A stretch of DNA of 64,000 nucleotides from a virus (IMGVR_UViG_3300045996_002337:175971-239970), one strand, 5' to 3'; shown: positions 15,219-22,213, numbered from the stretch's first letter. Notes: a model not told the origin generated them from the letters alone. Made by a program: numbers and translations.

Positions 15219-15626
15219 TTACTTACGTTCACCGGGCAGGTCGCTCTTGAAGCGCGCAATGAAAAGCATCTTGCTACGTGAGTCATACTGCATGAACCCT
15301 GTGCGGATTCTAATTGGGCTACCATCCATTGGAACACCCAGAATATCAAGCATGAAGGCAACGATCGGGTCTTCATTGCGAATACCGAACACCTTGTCCT
15401 TTAGATTAAATGACTTGTCAGAAGGCGATAGCATCACAGTGTGAATGCGGGACATGCTCAGCTGCTTCGTCGGATCCTTGATTGACTTTCCGTCTTTTGA
15501 ACCAAAGAGAGAAAATTTCTCATAGAGGTCTTCAATAGACTCAAGAAGTGATTCGTACTGTTCGTTCGTGACTTCTTCTGTAATTGGTGCTGGAACGTAA
15601 GTTGACAGTTCTTTAAGGATGGACAT
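15219..15626 (-). CDS. Unknown 135-aa protein
   Basis: Acidic helical N-terminus (TNEQYESLLESIEDLYEKF) followed by a mixed region with RIRTGFMQYDSRSKMLFIARF. GAAAGG ribosome-binding site and a perfect TATAAATA late-type box 24 nt upstream; terminator behind. A monocistronic late gene, possibly a virion or assembly protein (inference). Confidence 0.68.
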   Translation of the reverse strand: MSILKELSTYVPAPITEEVTNEQYESLLESIEDLYEKFSLFGSKDGKSIKDPTKQLSMSRIHTVMLSPSDKSFNLKDKVFGIRNEDPIVAFMLDILGVPMDGSPIRIRTGFMQYDSRSKMLFIARFKSDLPGERK

Positions 15627-15649
15627 GGTGACCTTTCAAATGTATCGCG

Positions 15650-15657
15650 TATTTATA
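15650..15657 (-). promoter_or_regulatory. T4-late promoter TATAAATA
   Basis: Exact T4 late consensus octamer, 24 nt before the ATG at 15626. Confidence 0.7.
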
Positions 15658-15672
15658 AGTTCCGGATACAAA

Positions 15673-15695
15673 AATGCCCAGCTTAGCTGGGCATT
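15673..15695 (-). terminator. Rho-independent terminator
   Basis: AATGCCCAGC/GCTGGGCATT stem followed by TTTTG on the minus strand, 10 nt after the lipoprotein stop. Confidence 0.85.
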
Positions 15696-15704
15696 AAGTT
15701 CAAC

Positions 15705-15962
15705 TTACTTTGTCTCGACTGTTGTCGAGGACTCGGTCGTTGAAGAAGCTGGTGCGTCTGGCGATGAAGCTGCAGATGCTGGATCAGCTGGGACTGTTGG
15801 TTCAACGGGTGTTGGAGTCGTGATCACTGGAGCTGGGACCGTTGTAGGGTTCTCAGTAGTGGTCGTCGATTCCGTTTCCGTTGTCGTCGTAGTCTTCTTC
15901 TCGCAGGCTGCGAGACCGAGAGTGGCAGCCGTAATGGCTACAATAGCGATTGCTGTTTTCAT
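15705..15962 (-). CDS. Thr/Pro-rich lipoprotein
   Basis: 85 aa. Signal peptide MKTAIAIVAITAATLGLAAC with lipobox LAAC, mature Cys20. The rest is almost wholly Thr, Ser, Pro, Ala and Glu (TTTTTETESTTTT and similar), so a disordered surface or periplasmic spacer. Probably follows the glycine-zipper lipoprotein in one transcript. Confidence 0.75.
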   Translation of the reverse strand: MKTAIAIVAITAATLGLAACEKKTTTTTETESTTTTENPTTVPAPVITTPTPVEPTVPADPASAASSPDAPASSTTESSTTVETK

Positions 15963-16050
15963 GGGGGTTTCCTCCTATCAGCGTGTAAAGGGGGTGGAGG
16001 GCGCGGTTAAAACTGCGTCACGCCCACCTCTAGCATCGAACGAAGGGGTT

Positions 16051-16455
16051 TTACTCGCGAACCCACTTACCTTGCTTCTTGACAACGGTCGTTGTTTCAA
16101 CCTTGTCACCAGCAGTTACGGTAACTTCCTTCTTGTCTGCGCCAACTTCCTTGACTTCAGACGTCATTTGAACGCCCTTAGCCGAGGTCCACGACTGAGT
16201 CGTGTTGGTTTCGACAGATTTGACAACCATCGAGTGATCGTGCTTGTCCATGTGCTTACCAACTGCACCGCCGACAAGAGCACCACCGAGGGTACCAATT
16301 ACGCCACCAGCGATTGCGCCAGTACCGGAACCAATTGCGGCTCCAGCTACGCCGCCGACCATCGCGCCGACGAGCATACCAGTTTGCTGGTGCGTTGCGC
16401 AACCAGTTGCGAGTGCGGCTGCTGCGAGAACAGCTCCAAGTTTCATTGTCATCAT
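16051..16455 (-). CDS. Glycine-zipper lipoprotein
   Basis: 134 aa. Signal peptide with lipobox ATGC near residue 19, then a glycine zipper (GAMVGGVAGAAIGSGTGAIA) typical of the Rick_17kDa/OmpA-associated envelope lipoproteins, then a soluble beta-rich C-terminus (VTVTAGDKVETTTVVKKQGKW). AAGGAG upstream. Likely inserted in or attached to the outer membrane. Confidence 0.82.
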   Translation of the reverse strand: MMTMKLGAVLAAAALATGCATHQQTGMLVGAMVGGVAGAAIGSGTGAIAGGVIGTLGGALVGGAVGKHMDKHDHSMVVKSVETNTTQSWTSAKGVQMTSEVKEVGADKKEVTVTAGDKVETTTVVKKQGKWVRE

Positions 16456-16563
16456 AATAATTCTCCTTCAAGAATATGTGTACACTTCCCCAAAGGGGAC
16501 GAACAGCCTATTTAATAGGTCTTGATATCGCTATGAGGTGTTTCAGGCAAAGGCTTTGTAAAA

Positions 16564-16581
16564 CTTACACTCCCGTGTAAG
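16564..16581 (-). terminator. Terminator hairpin
   Basis: CTTACAC-GGGA-GTGTAAG hairpin followed by TTTTAC on the minus strand, after the 109-aa lipoprotein gene. Confidence 0.7.
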
Positions 16582-16602
16582 GGACGTACCAGCCTATGAG
16601 GA

Positions 16603-16932
16603 TCATTTTGAAATCCAGATTCCGTTTTCTTGCCGACAAGCGGTGCCTGTTAACGTTCTTCCACCATAGATGGCGCGGAAGTCACGACAATCAAGTTCGC
16701 CCTTTTTGAAAGTGCGAGTAGGTGAAACGGTAAATCGCTTACCGCTTCGTGGATTAACCCAAGACACGGGTTGATTTTCAGAGCCACCTTCAAGGACCTC
16801 ATTGGCACGAGCATGGTCTGAAGCGTCCATCAACGAACCAAAAGAGCCGGAGAGATAACTTGCGGGAATTGTCTGTGGTTGGGTGGCACAGCCCACAAGT
16901 GTAATTGCAAGTGCGAGTGCGAGAACCTTCAT
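16603..16932 (-). CDS. Lipoprotein, 17-kDa surface-antigen-like
   Basis: 109 aa. Lipobox VGCA near residue 14. The C-terminal part (VSWVNPRSGKRFTVSPTRTF, CRDFRAIYGG, GTACRQENGIWI) matches the pattern of common-antigen/RT821-type envelope lipoproteins: W-x-N-x-x-SG, two conserved Cys and a terminal W. ATG at 16932 follows AAGGAGG, with a TATAAATA box 35 nt upstream and a terminator behind. Confidence 0.75.
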   Translation of the reverse strand: MKVLALALAITLVGCATQPQTIPASYLSGSFGSLMDASDHARANEVLEGGSENQPVSWVNPRSGKRFTVSPTRTFKKGELDCRDFRAIYGGRTLTGTACRQENGIWISK

Positions 16933-16966
16933 CAAAGACTTCCTCCTTCTAGGTGTCTGAAGTGTT

Positions 16967-16974
16967 TATTTATA
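16967..16974 (-). promoter_or_regulatory. T4-late promoter TATAAATA
   Basis: Exact late octamer 35 nt upstream of the lipoprotein at 16932. Confidence 0.7.
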
Positions 16975-16987
16975 GGAAAAATCTAGA

Positions 16988-17009
16988 AGCATGGGCGCTA
17001 ACCCATGCT
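16988..17009 (-). terminator. Terminator hairpin
   Basis: AGCATGGG/CCCATGCT stem, 6-nt loop, then a T-rich tract (GATTTTTCC) on the minus strand. Ends the DUF72-DUF3309 transcript. Confidence 0.75.
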
Positions 17010-17018
17010 CTTTGAAGG

Positions 17019-17174
17019 TTACAATCGGATTGCACCACTACCGAAAATGAGCCAGAGAACAAGAATCAGCACGATCACACCAACTGGGCCATAACCCCAG
17101 TTAGAAGAGTAGCCCCAAGTAGGGAGAGCGCCAACAAGAAGAAGTACCAGAAGTACGAGTAGAATTGTAGACAT
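17019..17174 (-). CDS. DUF3309 small membrane protein
   Basis: 51 aa. Two hydrophobic segments around the motif LPTWGYSSNWGYGPVG, which is the DUF3309 signature (ALPTWPYS-WGYGP in bacterial members). Function unknown; common in proteobacterial genomes as a stress-associated small protein. GGAAAT upstream of the ATG. Follows the DUF72 gene. Confidence 0.85.
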   Translation of the reverse strand: MSTILLVLLVLLLVGALPTWGYSSNWGYGPVGVIVLILVLWLIFGSGAIRL

Positions 17175-17186
17175 TTCAATTTCCTT

Positions 17187-17999
17187 TCAACGTAATGCGT
17201 TAACCTGCTGGAGCAGGCTTTCGTGTTTCGACCCTGGTGGTAGCACTCCAAGCAGGTGCATCAAGGTCTGTGCATTATGAGGGGCGTGAGCCCTTCCATC
17301 ATTATTGAAGAAAATGTAGACTTCTTTGCCGGCTTCTGCAAGTCGACGAATCATGGCTGCATCGTTCTTCAAGTCTTGGTCTGTGTAGTTACCCCAGTAT
17401 TTACCGGAGGTTTTTGGCCCGTGTCTGCGAATGTAGACAAAATCCGCGGTGTCAGTTGGATCTGTTTCAGTGAAACGGTCTGATGCCACAAGCACTGCGT
17501 TGTGACGCTTGAGCTCGTCATACGTCTCCCGAACAAGCCAAGAGGTGTTGCGCACTTCCAGCGCAAGCTTCAAGCCGCTGGAGTTCAGAAATTCAGCAAG
17601 CGGGCCAACTCGATCAAGGAGCTTGCTGCTCGAGCGCTCTGCGAGCTGCACTAGAACTGGACCTCGTTTGTTGACATCAATCTTGTGAATGCCTTCGACG
17701 AAGTACTTCATCAGCTCAATGCCGTCTCTTGTGTCCCCGTCTGAATGCAGCTTGAGCTGACGCGAATGTGTGAATGACTTTGGCGACTTCAGGACAAGCT
17801 TGCTATTTGCATGCATCTTAGCACCCCAACGCTCAACTGAATCGGGCTTTGGGATGTTGTAGAAGGACGCGTTAATTTCCAACGTGTTGAAGTGGTCAGC
17901 GTAGTACTGGAGCAGATCACCTGTTTTCGGTGGATAAAATGCTCCATTCTGCCAATGGTGGTACGAGTACCCACTACAACCAATATAAACGTTCTTCAT
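17187..17999 (-). CDS. DUF72 family protein (YecE-like)
   Basis: 270 aa, typical length. TIM-barrel signatures: VYIGCSGYSYHHWQNGAFYP at the start, YYADHFNTLEINASFYNIPK, FVLKSPKSFTH-type block, LALEVRNTSWL, FVYIRRHGPK and VYIFFNNDGRAHAPHNAQTL (conserved N-x-x-x-A-x-A-x-N at the end). Biochemical function is unknown. Followed within 12 nt by DUF3309. CTAAATA late-like motif near 18023. Confidence 0.88.
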   Translation of the reverse strand: MKNVYIGCSGYSYHHWQNGAFYPPKTGDLLQYYADHFNTLEINASFYNIPKPDSVERWGAKMHANSKLVLKSPKSFTHSRQLKLHSDGDTRDGIELMKYFVEGIHKIDVNKRGPVLVQLAERSSSKLLDRVGPLAEFLNSSGLKLALEVRNTSWLVRETYDELKRHNAVLVASDRFTETDPTDTADFVYIRRHGPKTSGKYWGNYTDQDLKNDAAMIRRLAEAGKEVYIFFNNDGRAHAPHNAQTLMHLLGVLPPGSKHESLLQQVNALR

Positions 18000-18031
18000 C
18001 TGTGCTTCCGAGTCATCGTGGAGTATTTAGG

Positions 18032-18451
18032 TCACTCTTTATTAGTGAGCGCCTTTTCAACAGCCCTATCTTTTGGAATGACGGCGACACGCGGAAGACG
18101 GAGAATGAACGGCCAAATTGCAATTGCAGTTGCCACGGAGGCAATCGCGGTTGCGGCCTTCACCCAGCCCTGTAGCCAGTAAAGTGGGTACCAGATAACA
18201 GCGATATCGACGAGGTGAGTCGTGCCGCACAAGAAAATGAAGGCGCAGAAGAGCATGAACACCCAACTTGCAATGATGTCCTTGCGCTTGTCGAGGAGAA
18301 CAAGCAACGCAACGGGGATGGAATAGTAAGCAAGGGCGATCAACAGGTCCGAGAGGACCATCAGCAGAACTAGATCGCCGTTCCATTGGAAACAATAGCC
18401 ATGCGGAAGAAGGCCGTTTCTAGCGACCCAGTTGACTAGGTTATCACCCAT
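18032..18451 (-). CDS. Stand-alone ETR1-type ethylene-sensor transmembrane domain
   Basis: 139 aa, three transmembrane helices and nothing else. It matches the N-terminal domain of plant and bacterial ethylene receptors: LSDLLIALAYYSIPVALL in helix 1 (Asp35 and Tyr42/43), FCAFIFLCGTTHLVDI in helix 2 (Cys75 and His79, equivalent to the copper ligands Cys65 and His69 of ETR1) and helix 3 (WVKAATAIASVATAIAIWPF). In cellular proteins it is fused to GAF/kinase modules, which are absent here. Metal or ligand binding is inferred. A CATAAATA box lies upstream. Confidence 0.8.
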   Translation of the reverse strand: MGDNLVNWVARNGLLPHGYCFQWNGDLVLLMVLSDLLIALAYYSIPVALLVLLDKRKDIIASWVFMLFCAFIFLCGTTHLVDIAVIWYPLYWLQGWVKAATAIASVATAIAIWPFILRLPRVAVIPKDRAVEKALTNKE

Positions 18452-18481
18452 GTTATTCTCTCATCGTGTGTGTTGAAAGGT

Positions 18482-19156
18482 TTATTTATGGGGCCAGAGA
18501 AGATCAAAGTTTCCCGCCATCACCCTATCACAGGCCGCGGATCGCCCAGTTCGATGATCCTTTACAAGATTATCTTGAAAGCGGTACGTTCGAATTTTAT
18601 CGCCACGTTCGCCACTTCCAACCTGTGCCTTGCGATCAGCTGCCAGCTCCAGGAGCTGACCATTTCGGGCAACGGAATTCAGGCGCACCATTATTTCTGT
18701 TTTGGCTTCGTTCAGAGAATTTTCACGTGAGCGGCACTGCGCTGTCACAATTTCACTTGATGGAATGTGCGTGATGCGACACGAATTTTGGTGCTTGTTT
18801 CTATGCTGGCCTCCAGCACCCGTGCCAGAGTACCATTCTATCTTGAAGTCACGCTCATTGAAGGTGACTCGTTTGATCTCTCCTGGATGGATGATTGCCA
18901 CCGTGACGGTCGAGGAGTGTACCCGTCCCCGTCTCTCGGTTGGCGGTATGCGCTGAATCCGGTGTCCGCCTGGCTCGTTGTTGAGCTCTGACAGATCCTC
19001 GCCGGTTACCTCAATGCTGAGTTCGCGAGAATCAATCAGGCGGGTAGTTCAGCCGACGCGTTGCGCGTGGGCGATGTAGGCTTTAGCCAGGTCCTTCACG
19101 AACAGCTTGCTGTCCTCTCCGCCTTCGGCGGCTCGAATCTCAATAATGCGTTTCAT
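18482..19156 (-). CDS. RF1-type release factor (no domain 1) with in-frame UGA
   Basis: 225 codons from an ATG with GGAG 6 nt upstream. Codons 1-35 read MKRIIEIRAAEGGEDSKLFV...HAQRVG, codon 36 (19049-19051) is TGA, and the same frame continues through GGHRIQRIPPTERRGRVHSS (anticodon-like P-x-T motif of RF1, for UAA/UAG), GTGAGGQHRNKHQNSCRITH (catalytic GGQ) and a C-terminal IRTYRFQDNLVKDHRTG as in RF1. The UGA falls at the conserved Trp of the [GR]-W motif in class I release factors. No good start exists after the UGA that keeps the PxT motif, so a functional protein needs UGA read-through. A mutation or sequencing error is the alternative. Confidence 0.8.
18483..18490 (-). promoter_or_regulatory. 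T4-late-like octamer CATAAATA
   Basis: Within the last codons of the release factor, 32 nt upstream of the ETR1-like gene. Confidence 0.5.
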
Positions 19157-19168
19157 AACTTCTCCAAA

Positions 19169-19243
19169 TGGCGCCCCTGGCAGGAATCGAACCCACATTC
19201 ACGCTTTAGAAGAGCGGTGTATTTTCCATTATACGACAGGGGC
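19169..19243 (-). tRNA. tRNA-Arg(TCT)
   Basis: Acceptor GCCCCTG/CAGGGGC, T-loop GGTTCGATTCC, anticodon loop CTTCTAA, CCA encoded. Reads AGA. Confidence 0.88.
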
Positions 19244-19249
19244 AGAGGT

Positions 19250-19768
19250 TTATTTTAACTCGTTTTTCTTCTCTATCTCAACTATTTGTTCAAGAACTGC
19301 GGTTGGGTTTGTTTCATCTGAAAGTCCCTGTGCTTCCGTGCGGTGTTCTTGTCTAACATCTAACCGCTCAGCTATCTTGTCAAGCAGCCGGAGGATAGCT
19401 GTGCTCTCGCGTTCAGCCAGCAGGTTAATTTGCAGGTCGAGTTTGTGTCGCTTGTCTGCTTCTTCAGCTAGACGATTCTGACTCAACAAAAGGAAACCAG
19501 AAAGGAGAATGGCCTCGAGCGAGACGAGTGTCGTGAGCAGGGTAAATGGGAACGGATCAAACTGCCATACAGTCAAATTAAGGGTTGTCCAGCCAATGAA
19601 GATGGCTAGATGAACGGCGATGAAGCTGACGGTGCCAGCCCATTGTGCCACAGTATGTGCCACTTTTTCCGGGATGGATTGTTTCTTGAGCTGATCTTGC
19701 TCGTGCACAAAGATCGCCTCGATGTTCTCGTGGGTGATCTGCACTGGGTCATTAGGTGCTTCATTCAT
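19250..19768 (-). CDS. DUF1003 membrane protein
   Basis: 172 aa. Typical DUF1003 layout: a soluble N-terminus, two transmembrane helices (TVSFIAVHLAIFIGWTTLNL and the segment with LLTTLVSLEAILLSGFLLLS), then a charged coiled coil (NRLAEEADKRHKLDLQINLL). The ATG is only 5 nt after a CATAAATA box, so the message may lack a leader. Lies between tRNA genes. Confidence 0.85.
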   Translation of the reverse strand: MNEAPNDPVQITHENIEAIFVHEQDQLKKQSIPEKVAHTVAQWAGTVSFIAVHLAIFIGWTTLNLTVWQFDPFPFTLLTTLVSLEAILLSGFLLLSQNRLAEEADKRHKLDLQINLLAERESTAILRLLDKIAERLDVRQEHRTEAQGLSDETNPTAVLEQIVEIEKKNELK

Positions 19769-19773
19769 GCACC

Positions 19774-19781
19774 TATTTATG
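19774..19781 (-). promoter_or_regulatory. CATAAATA box next to the DUF1003 start
   Basis: Ends 5 nt before the ATG at 19768. It partly overlaps the CCA end of the tRNA-like locus upstream. Confidence 0.45.
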
Positions 19782-19782
19782 T

Positions 19783-19909
19783 TGGTGGTGGCGGAAGGAA
19801 TCGAACCTCCCCTGGCCGTTTATGAGTCGGATAACCAATTACGGACGGTTGAGCTAACAACGAAAGGTGCAATCGATGTTTACCGTGCTGTCCACTACAC
19901 TACGCCACC
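19783..19909 (-). tRNA. Interrupted or chimeric tRNA-Met(CAT)-like locus
   Basis: 127 nt. The ends pair as an acceptor stem (GGTGGCG/CGCCACC, A73, CCA encoded), and the 3' half has a good T-arm and a CTCATAA loop. About 50 extra nt separate the 5' strand and a D-arm-like GTGTAGTGGACAGCAC from a second D-arm-like TTAGCTCAAC. Either a tRNA with a short insertion or the fusion of two genes. Confidence 0.45.
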
Positions 19910-19914
19910 ATGTT

Positions 19915-19986
19915 TGGAACCGCGGATGGGATTCGAACCCACACATCAATCCTTCGGAGGGATCGTGCCGTTCCACCGGCCGCGGT
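19915..19986 (-). tRNA. tRNA-Arg(CCG)
   Basis: Acceptor ACCGCGG/CCGCGGT, loop CTCCGAA, T-loop GGTTCGAATCC, CCA encoded. Short D-arm. Confidence 0.85.
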
Positions 19987-19987
19987 A

Positions 19988-20063
19988 TGGTGCTCTCGTC
20001 CAGGCTCGAACTGGATCCTCCGGATTACGAAACCGGCATACCACCATGTAATACTTCGAGAGC
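19988..20063 (-). tRNA. tRNA-Thr(CGT)
   Basis: Acceptor GCTCTCG/CGAGAGC, anticodon stem CCGG, loop TTCGTAA, CCA encoded. Confidence 0.83.
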
Positions 20064-20129
20064 ATAGCCTAGATTCGATGTGAGCAGTTTCTACTCAAGT
20101 CATCAGTCTCTAGGCGGGACTTTAATTGA

Positions 20130-20211
20130 TCTGAACAAAGCCTTGCGGCGGCGCGGTCGAGGGCGAGTTCAAGTAAAAGTTGATAACCCTGCGGGTGCGA
20201 TCCGGTTCAGA
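20130..20211 (-). ncRNA. Structured RNA, copy 1
   Basis: 82 nt closed by a perfect 7-bp stem (TCTGAAC/GTTCAGA). It contains a GCC-GCAA-GGC hairpin (a GNRA loop if read on the minus strand), an AGGG/CCCT stem and an inner TCAA/TTGA hairpin. A second copy lies at 23200-23278 with compensatory changes. Both flank the tRNA cluster. Strand is inferred from the GNRA loop and neighbours. Confidence 0.55.
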
Positions 20212-20223
20212 AATTTTGTGTGT

Positions 20224-20445
20224 TCAAACAGCTTCGAGACCCTTTGCGTTGACCTCGAGCTGTTTTCGGATGTACCGCATGAAGAGCATGGCCTTGTCTT
20301 CCGCAAGGAAGACACCATCACCACAGTCTTCGACAGGCACGACGAAGTCAAAGCCGTCGTCAGTCCGGTAGTGAAGCTCGTTCTTGCGATACATCATGAA
20401 GCGGACCCGTTTTCCAGGTCCGACAAGTTCTTTCAGAGTGCTCAT
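20224..20445 (-). CDS. Unknown 73-aa phage protein
   Basis: MSTLKELVGPGKRVRFMMYR, then FDFVVPVEDCGDGVFLAEDK and MLFMRYIRKQLE. Strongly protein-like; resembles a small protein common in large phages. TGATG overlap with the gene before. Confidence 0.72.
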   Translation of the reverse strand: MSTLKELVGPGKRVRFMMYRKNELHYRTDDGFDFVVPVEDCGDGVFLAEDKAMLFMRYIRKQLEVNAKGLEAV

Positions 20446-20801
20446 CACACCGTGTCTCCAATAAGATGGGGCGCGAGGTCTGGTCGATCAGGGTACTTCG
20501 CATCGATGGCATCGATCGCAAGGTGGGGCGACGTGCCTCGATCCAGTTCGTGGATCTTGGAGAAGCCATTTTCCTTCGTGATTAGTGACTCGTGAGGCGA
20601 GATGCCGCCACGATACTTGCCATCACCCTTCTTGTGCATGAGGTTGCCAGTTGCTGGGTCGATCGAGCCCCACTTTGGCGTGTGCTCGGTCTCGATCGGC
20701 TCGACGTAGTACGTCTTGCCGGTGCGATAGGAGTAGACGATGAACCTGCCCGTGTCGTCGGTGCGACGCAGAAACGCGGAATGTACTTCACGGCTGATCA
20801 T
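20445..20801 (-). CDS. Unknown 118-aa protein
   Basis: MISREVHSAFLRRTDDTGRF starts a beta-rich N-terminal half (FIVYSYRTGKTYYVEPIE); the C-terminus is Asp/Pro/His-rich. Strong AGGAG before the ATG. Coupled to the 73-aa gene. Confidence 0.7.
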   Translation of the reverse strand: MISREVHSAFLRRTDDTGRFIVYSYRTGKTYYVEPIETEHTPKWGSIDPATGNLMHKKGDGKYRGGISPHESLITKENGFSKIHELDRGTSPHLAIDAIDAKYPDRPDLAPHLIGDTV

Positions 20802-20840
20802 CTTCTTTCTCCTTAAGGGTTATGAGCACTATTGCTCGGG

Positions 20841-21176
20841 TTAATTTTTCTCGAATTTGGCTTTGAGCCGCTGATACTGAGCAAGTTCGGCTTCTTTCTT
20901 TTCCTTGCGTTGTTGCTTCTTGCGCTCCTTTGCAAGGAGCTCGATGCGTTCCATCAGTTCAGTATGAGCAGCCTCGGACGCAATGCGATCAGCTTCTTGC
21001 GCATCGGTTTCAAGCCGTTGATAGACCAAATAGATTTCGTTATCGTAGTAGCCGTGCCCCCTCTGGATGACAGCCGACTCAATTTCTTCTGGAGACAAGT
21101 TCGCGAGCAAGTCGCTCAAGCGATGCTGATTAGTGATTTCAAAGAGTTGAAAGGTTTCGGTAATCTTTTGCTTCAT
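20841..21176 (-). CDS. Coiled-coil protein, 111 aa
   Basis: First half globular (LSDLLANLSPEEIESAVIQR); second half a Lys/Glu-rich coiled coil (LLAKERKKQQRKEKKEAELA). AGAGG ribosome-binding site. Between tRNA genes; unknown function. Confidence 0.68.
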   Translation of the reverse strand: MKQKITETFQLFEITNQHRLSDLLANLSPEEIESAVIQRGHGYYDNEIYLVYQRLETDAQEADRIASEAAHTELMERIELLAKERKKQQRKEKKEAELAQYQRLKAKFEKN

Positions 21177-21194
21177 AAAAACCTCTGTTTATTG

Positions 21195-21268
21195 TGGTGC
21201 TCAATGAAGGAATTGAACCTTCTCTTCATCCTTACCAAAGATGCGTACTGCCATTATACGAAGAGAGC
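21195..21268 (-). tRNA. tRNA-Thr(GGT)
   Basis: Loop TTGGTAA with a 5-bp stem, T-loop GGTTCAATTCC, CCA encoded. The inner acceptor stem has two mismatches. Confidence 0.78.
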
Positions 21269-21274
21269 ATGGAT

Positions 21275-21349
21275 TGGTGGTGATGGTGGGAATCGGACCC
21301 ACGACACAGAGCTTATGAGACTCCTGCTTAACCATTCAGCTTCATCACC
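21275..21349 (-). tRNA. tRNA-Met(CAT)
   Basis: Acceptor GGTGATG/CATCACC, loop CTCATAA, T-loop GGTCCGATTCC, A73, CCA encoded. Could also be a lysidine-type Ile tRNA. Confidence 0.82.
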
Positions 21350-21354
21350 ATGTT

Positions 21355-21427
21355 TGGCAAGCCTCCATGGATTTTAACCACGACCTCCGTTCGCGACACG
21401 GCGCACTGACAATTGTGCTAAAGACTT
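21355..21427 (-). tRNA. tRNA-Ala(CGC), atypical T-loop
   Basis: Acceptor AAGTCTT/GAGGCTT with G-U pairs, anticodon loop GTCGCGA, T-loop TTAAAAT instead of TTCRANN. CCA encoded. Possibly degenerate. Confidence 0.6.
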
Positions 21428-21433
21428 ATTGTT

Positions 21434-21509
21434 TGGCAACCCCGGTCAGACTCGAACTGACGCCCTTCGCGCTCAGAACGCGACGCTCTACCAACTAAGC
21501 TACGAGGCA
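21434..21509 (-). tRNA. tRNA-Gln(CTG)
   Basis: Stem TCGCG/CGCGA with loop TTCTGAG, T-loop AGTTCGAGTCT, CCA encoded. T1 is unpaired with T72. Confidence 0.82.
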
Positions 21510-21518
21510 ACTGATTTT

Positions 21519-21592
21519 TGGCGATCCGTAGGGGAATCGAACCCCTTTCTTACGCTAGACAGGCGTAGATAATACCAATATATGAACGGACC
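21519..21592 (-). tRNA. tRNA-Asp(GTC) copy 1
   Basis: Acceptor GGTCCGT/ACGGATC, stem TACGC/GCGTA, loop CTGTCTA, CCA encoded. Confidence 0.87.
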
Positions 21593-21597
21593 ATGTT

Positions 21598-21672
21598 TGG
21601 TGCCTGAGAAAGGAATCGAACCTTAGGTCTACCGCTTATCAAGCGGGTGCTCTACCATTGAGCTACTCAGGC
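21598..21672 (-). tRNA. tRNA-Ile(GAT)
   Basis: Acceptor GCCTGAG/CTCAGGC, loop TTGATAA, CCA encoded. The HNH gene's last 14 codons run into it. Confidence 0.9.
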
Positions 21673-22042
21673 GTTTTTTGTTTCCTTTGCCACCTTTGGA
21701 TGAGGCGGCACGGTGCATTTCCTTCCATCGCTCTTCACCGTATTTCGCGACGTTTTTCGCATATTGCGACGACCATGTTCCCGCTGCTTTTTGATCAAAC
21801 AGATTGTCACTGGGCGTTCCCCAATACAGATGTTTAGGGTTTGAACACGCGTGAACATTACACGCGTGGCACAGAAGGATCTTCATGCCTGCAGGAATTG
21901 TCGTTTTAAGCGTGTGAGCTAAAAGACCTCGATAATGACGGCTGTCCGCTCCTCCAATGAGAATACAGGGCTCAGTCAAATCTAAATGCGCAATACGTTC
22001 TGCCCGAGAGCGCTGTATATAGGCTTCAATGTCTTCAAACAT
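21629..22042 (-). CDS. HNH homing-type endonuclease in the tRNA cluster
   Basis: 137 aa. LLCHACNVHACSNPKHLYWG followed by TPSDNLFD is the zinc-loop and N-x-x-H-x-x-x-GT-x-x-[DE]-N core of small phage HNH nucleases. The reading frame ends inside tRNA-Ile, typical of genes that hop into tRNA arrays. ATG lies 5 nt after a TATAAT box (22048-22053) with no Shine-Dalgarno: leaderless candidate. Confidence 0.8.
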   Translation of the reverse strand: MFEDIEAYIQRSRAERIAHLDLTEPCILIGGADSRHYRGLLAHTLKTTIPAGMKILLCHACNVHACSNPKHLYWGTPSDNLFDQKAAGTWSSQYAKNVAKYGEERWKEMHRAASSKGGKGNKKRLSSSMVEHPLDKR

Positions 22043-22062
22043 GATGCATTATAACACAAATT

Positions 22063-22137
22063 TGGTACTCCTGACGGGTTTCGATCCCGCTTCTCAACCT
22101 TGAAAGGGTCGTGTCCTAGCCACTAGACGACAGGAGT
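22063..22137 (-). tRNA. tRNA-Glu(TTC) copy 1
   Basis: Acceptor ACTCCTG/CAGGAGT, loop CTTTCAA, T-loop GGATCGAAACC, CCA encoded. Confidence 0.85.
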
Positions 22138-22139
22138 AT

Positions 22140-22213
22140 TGGTACCTGCAGAAGGAATCGAACCTTCTTCTCAACGATGTCAACGTCGCGCTCTACCATT
22201 GAGCTATGCGGGT
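22140..22213 (-). tRNA. tRNA-Val(GAC)
   Basis: Acceptor ACCCGCA/TGCAGGT (one mismatch), loop TTGACAT, CCA encoded. Confidence 0.85.

Noticed and set aside
18482-19156. Genetic code 4 (UGA as Trp) across the window
   Set aside because: Dozens of genes end in UGA within tight ATGA overlaps and use TGG for Trp, so UGA is a stop in this region; only the release factor has an in-frame UGA.
19783-19909. Group I intron in the tRNA-Met-like gene
   Set aside because: The extra sequence is about 50 nt, far below intron size, and has no group I core.
20130-20211. tmRNA or tRNA in the duplicated RNA
   Set aside because: No tRNA-like T-loop, anticodon or tag reading frame; too short for tmRNA.
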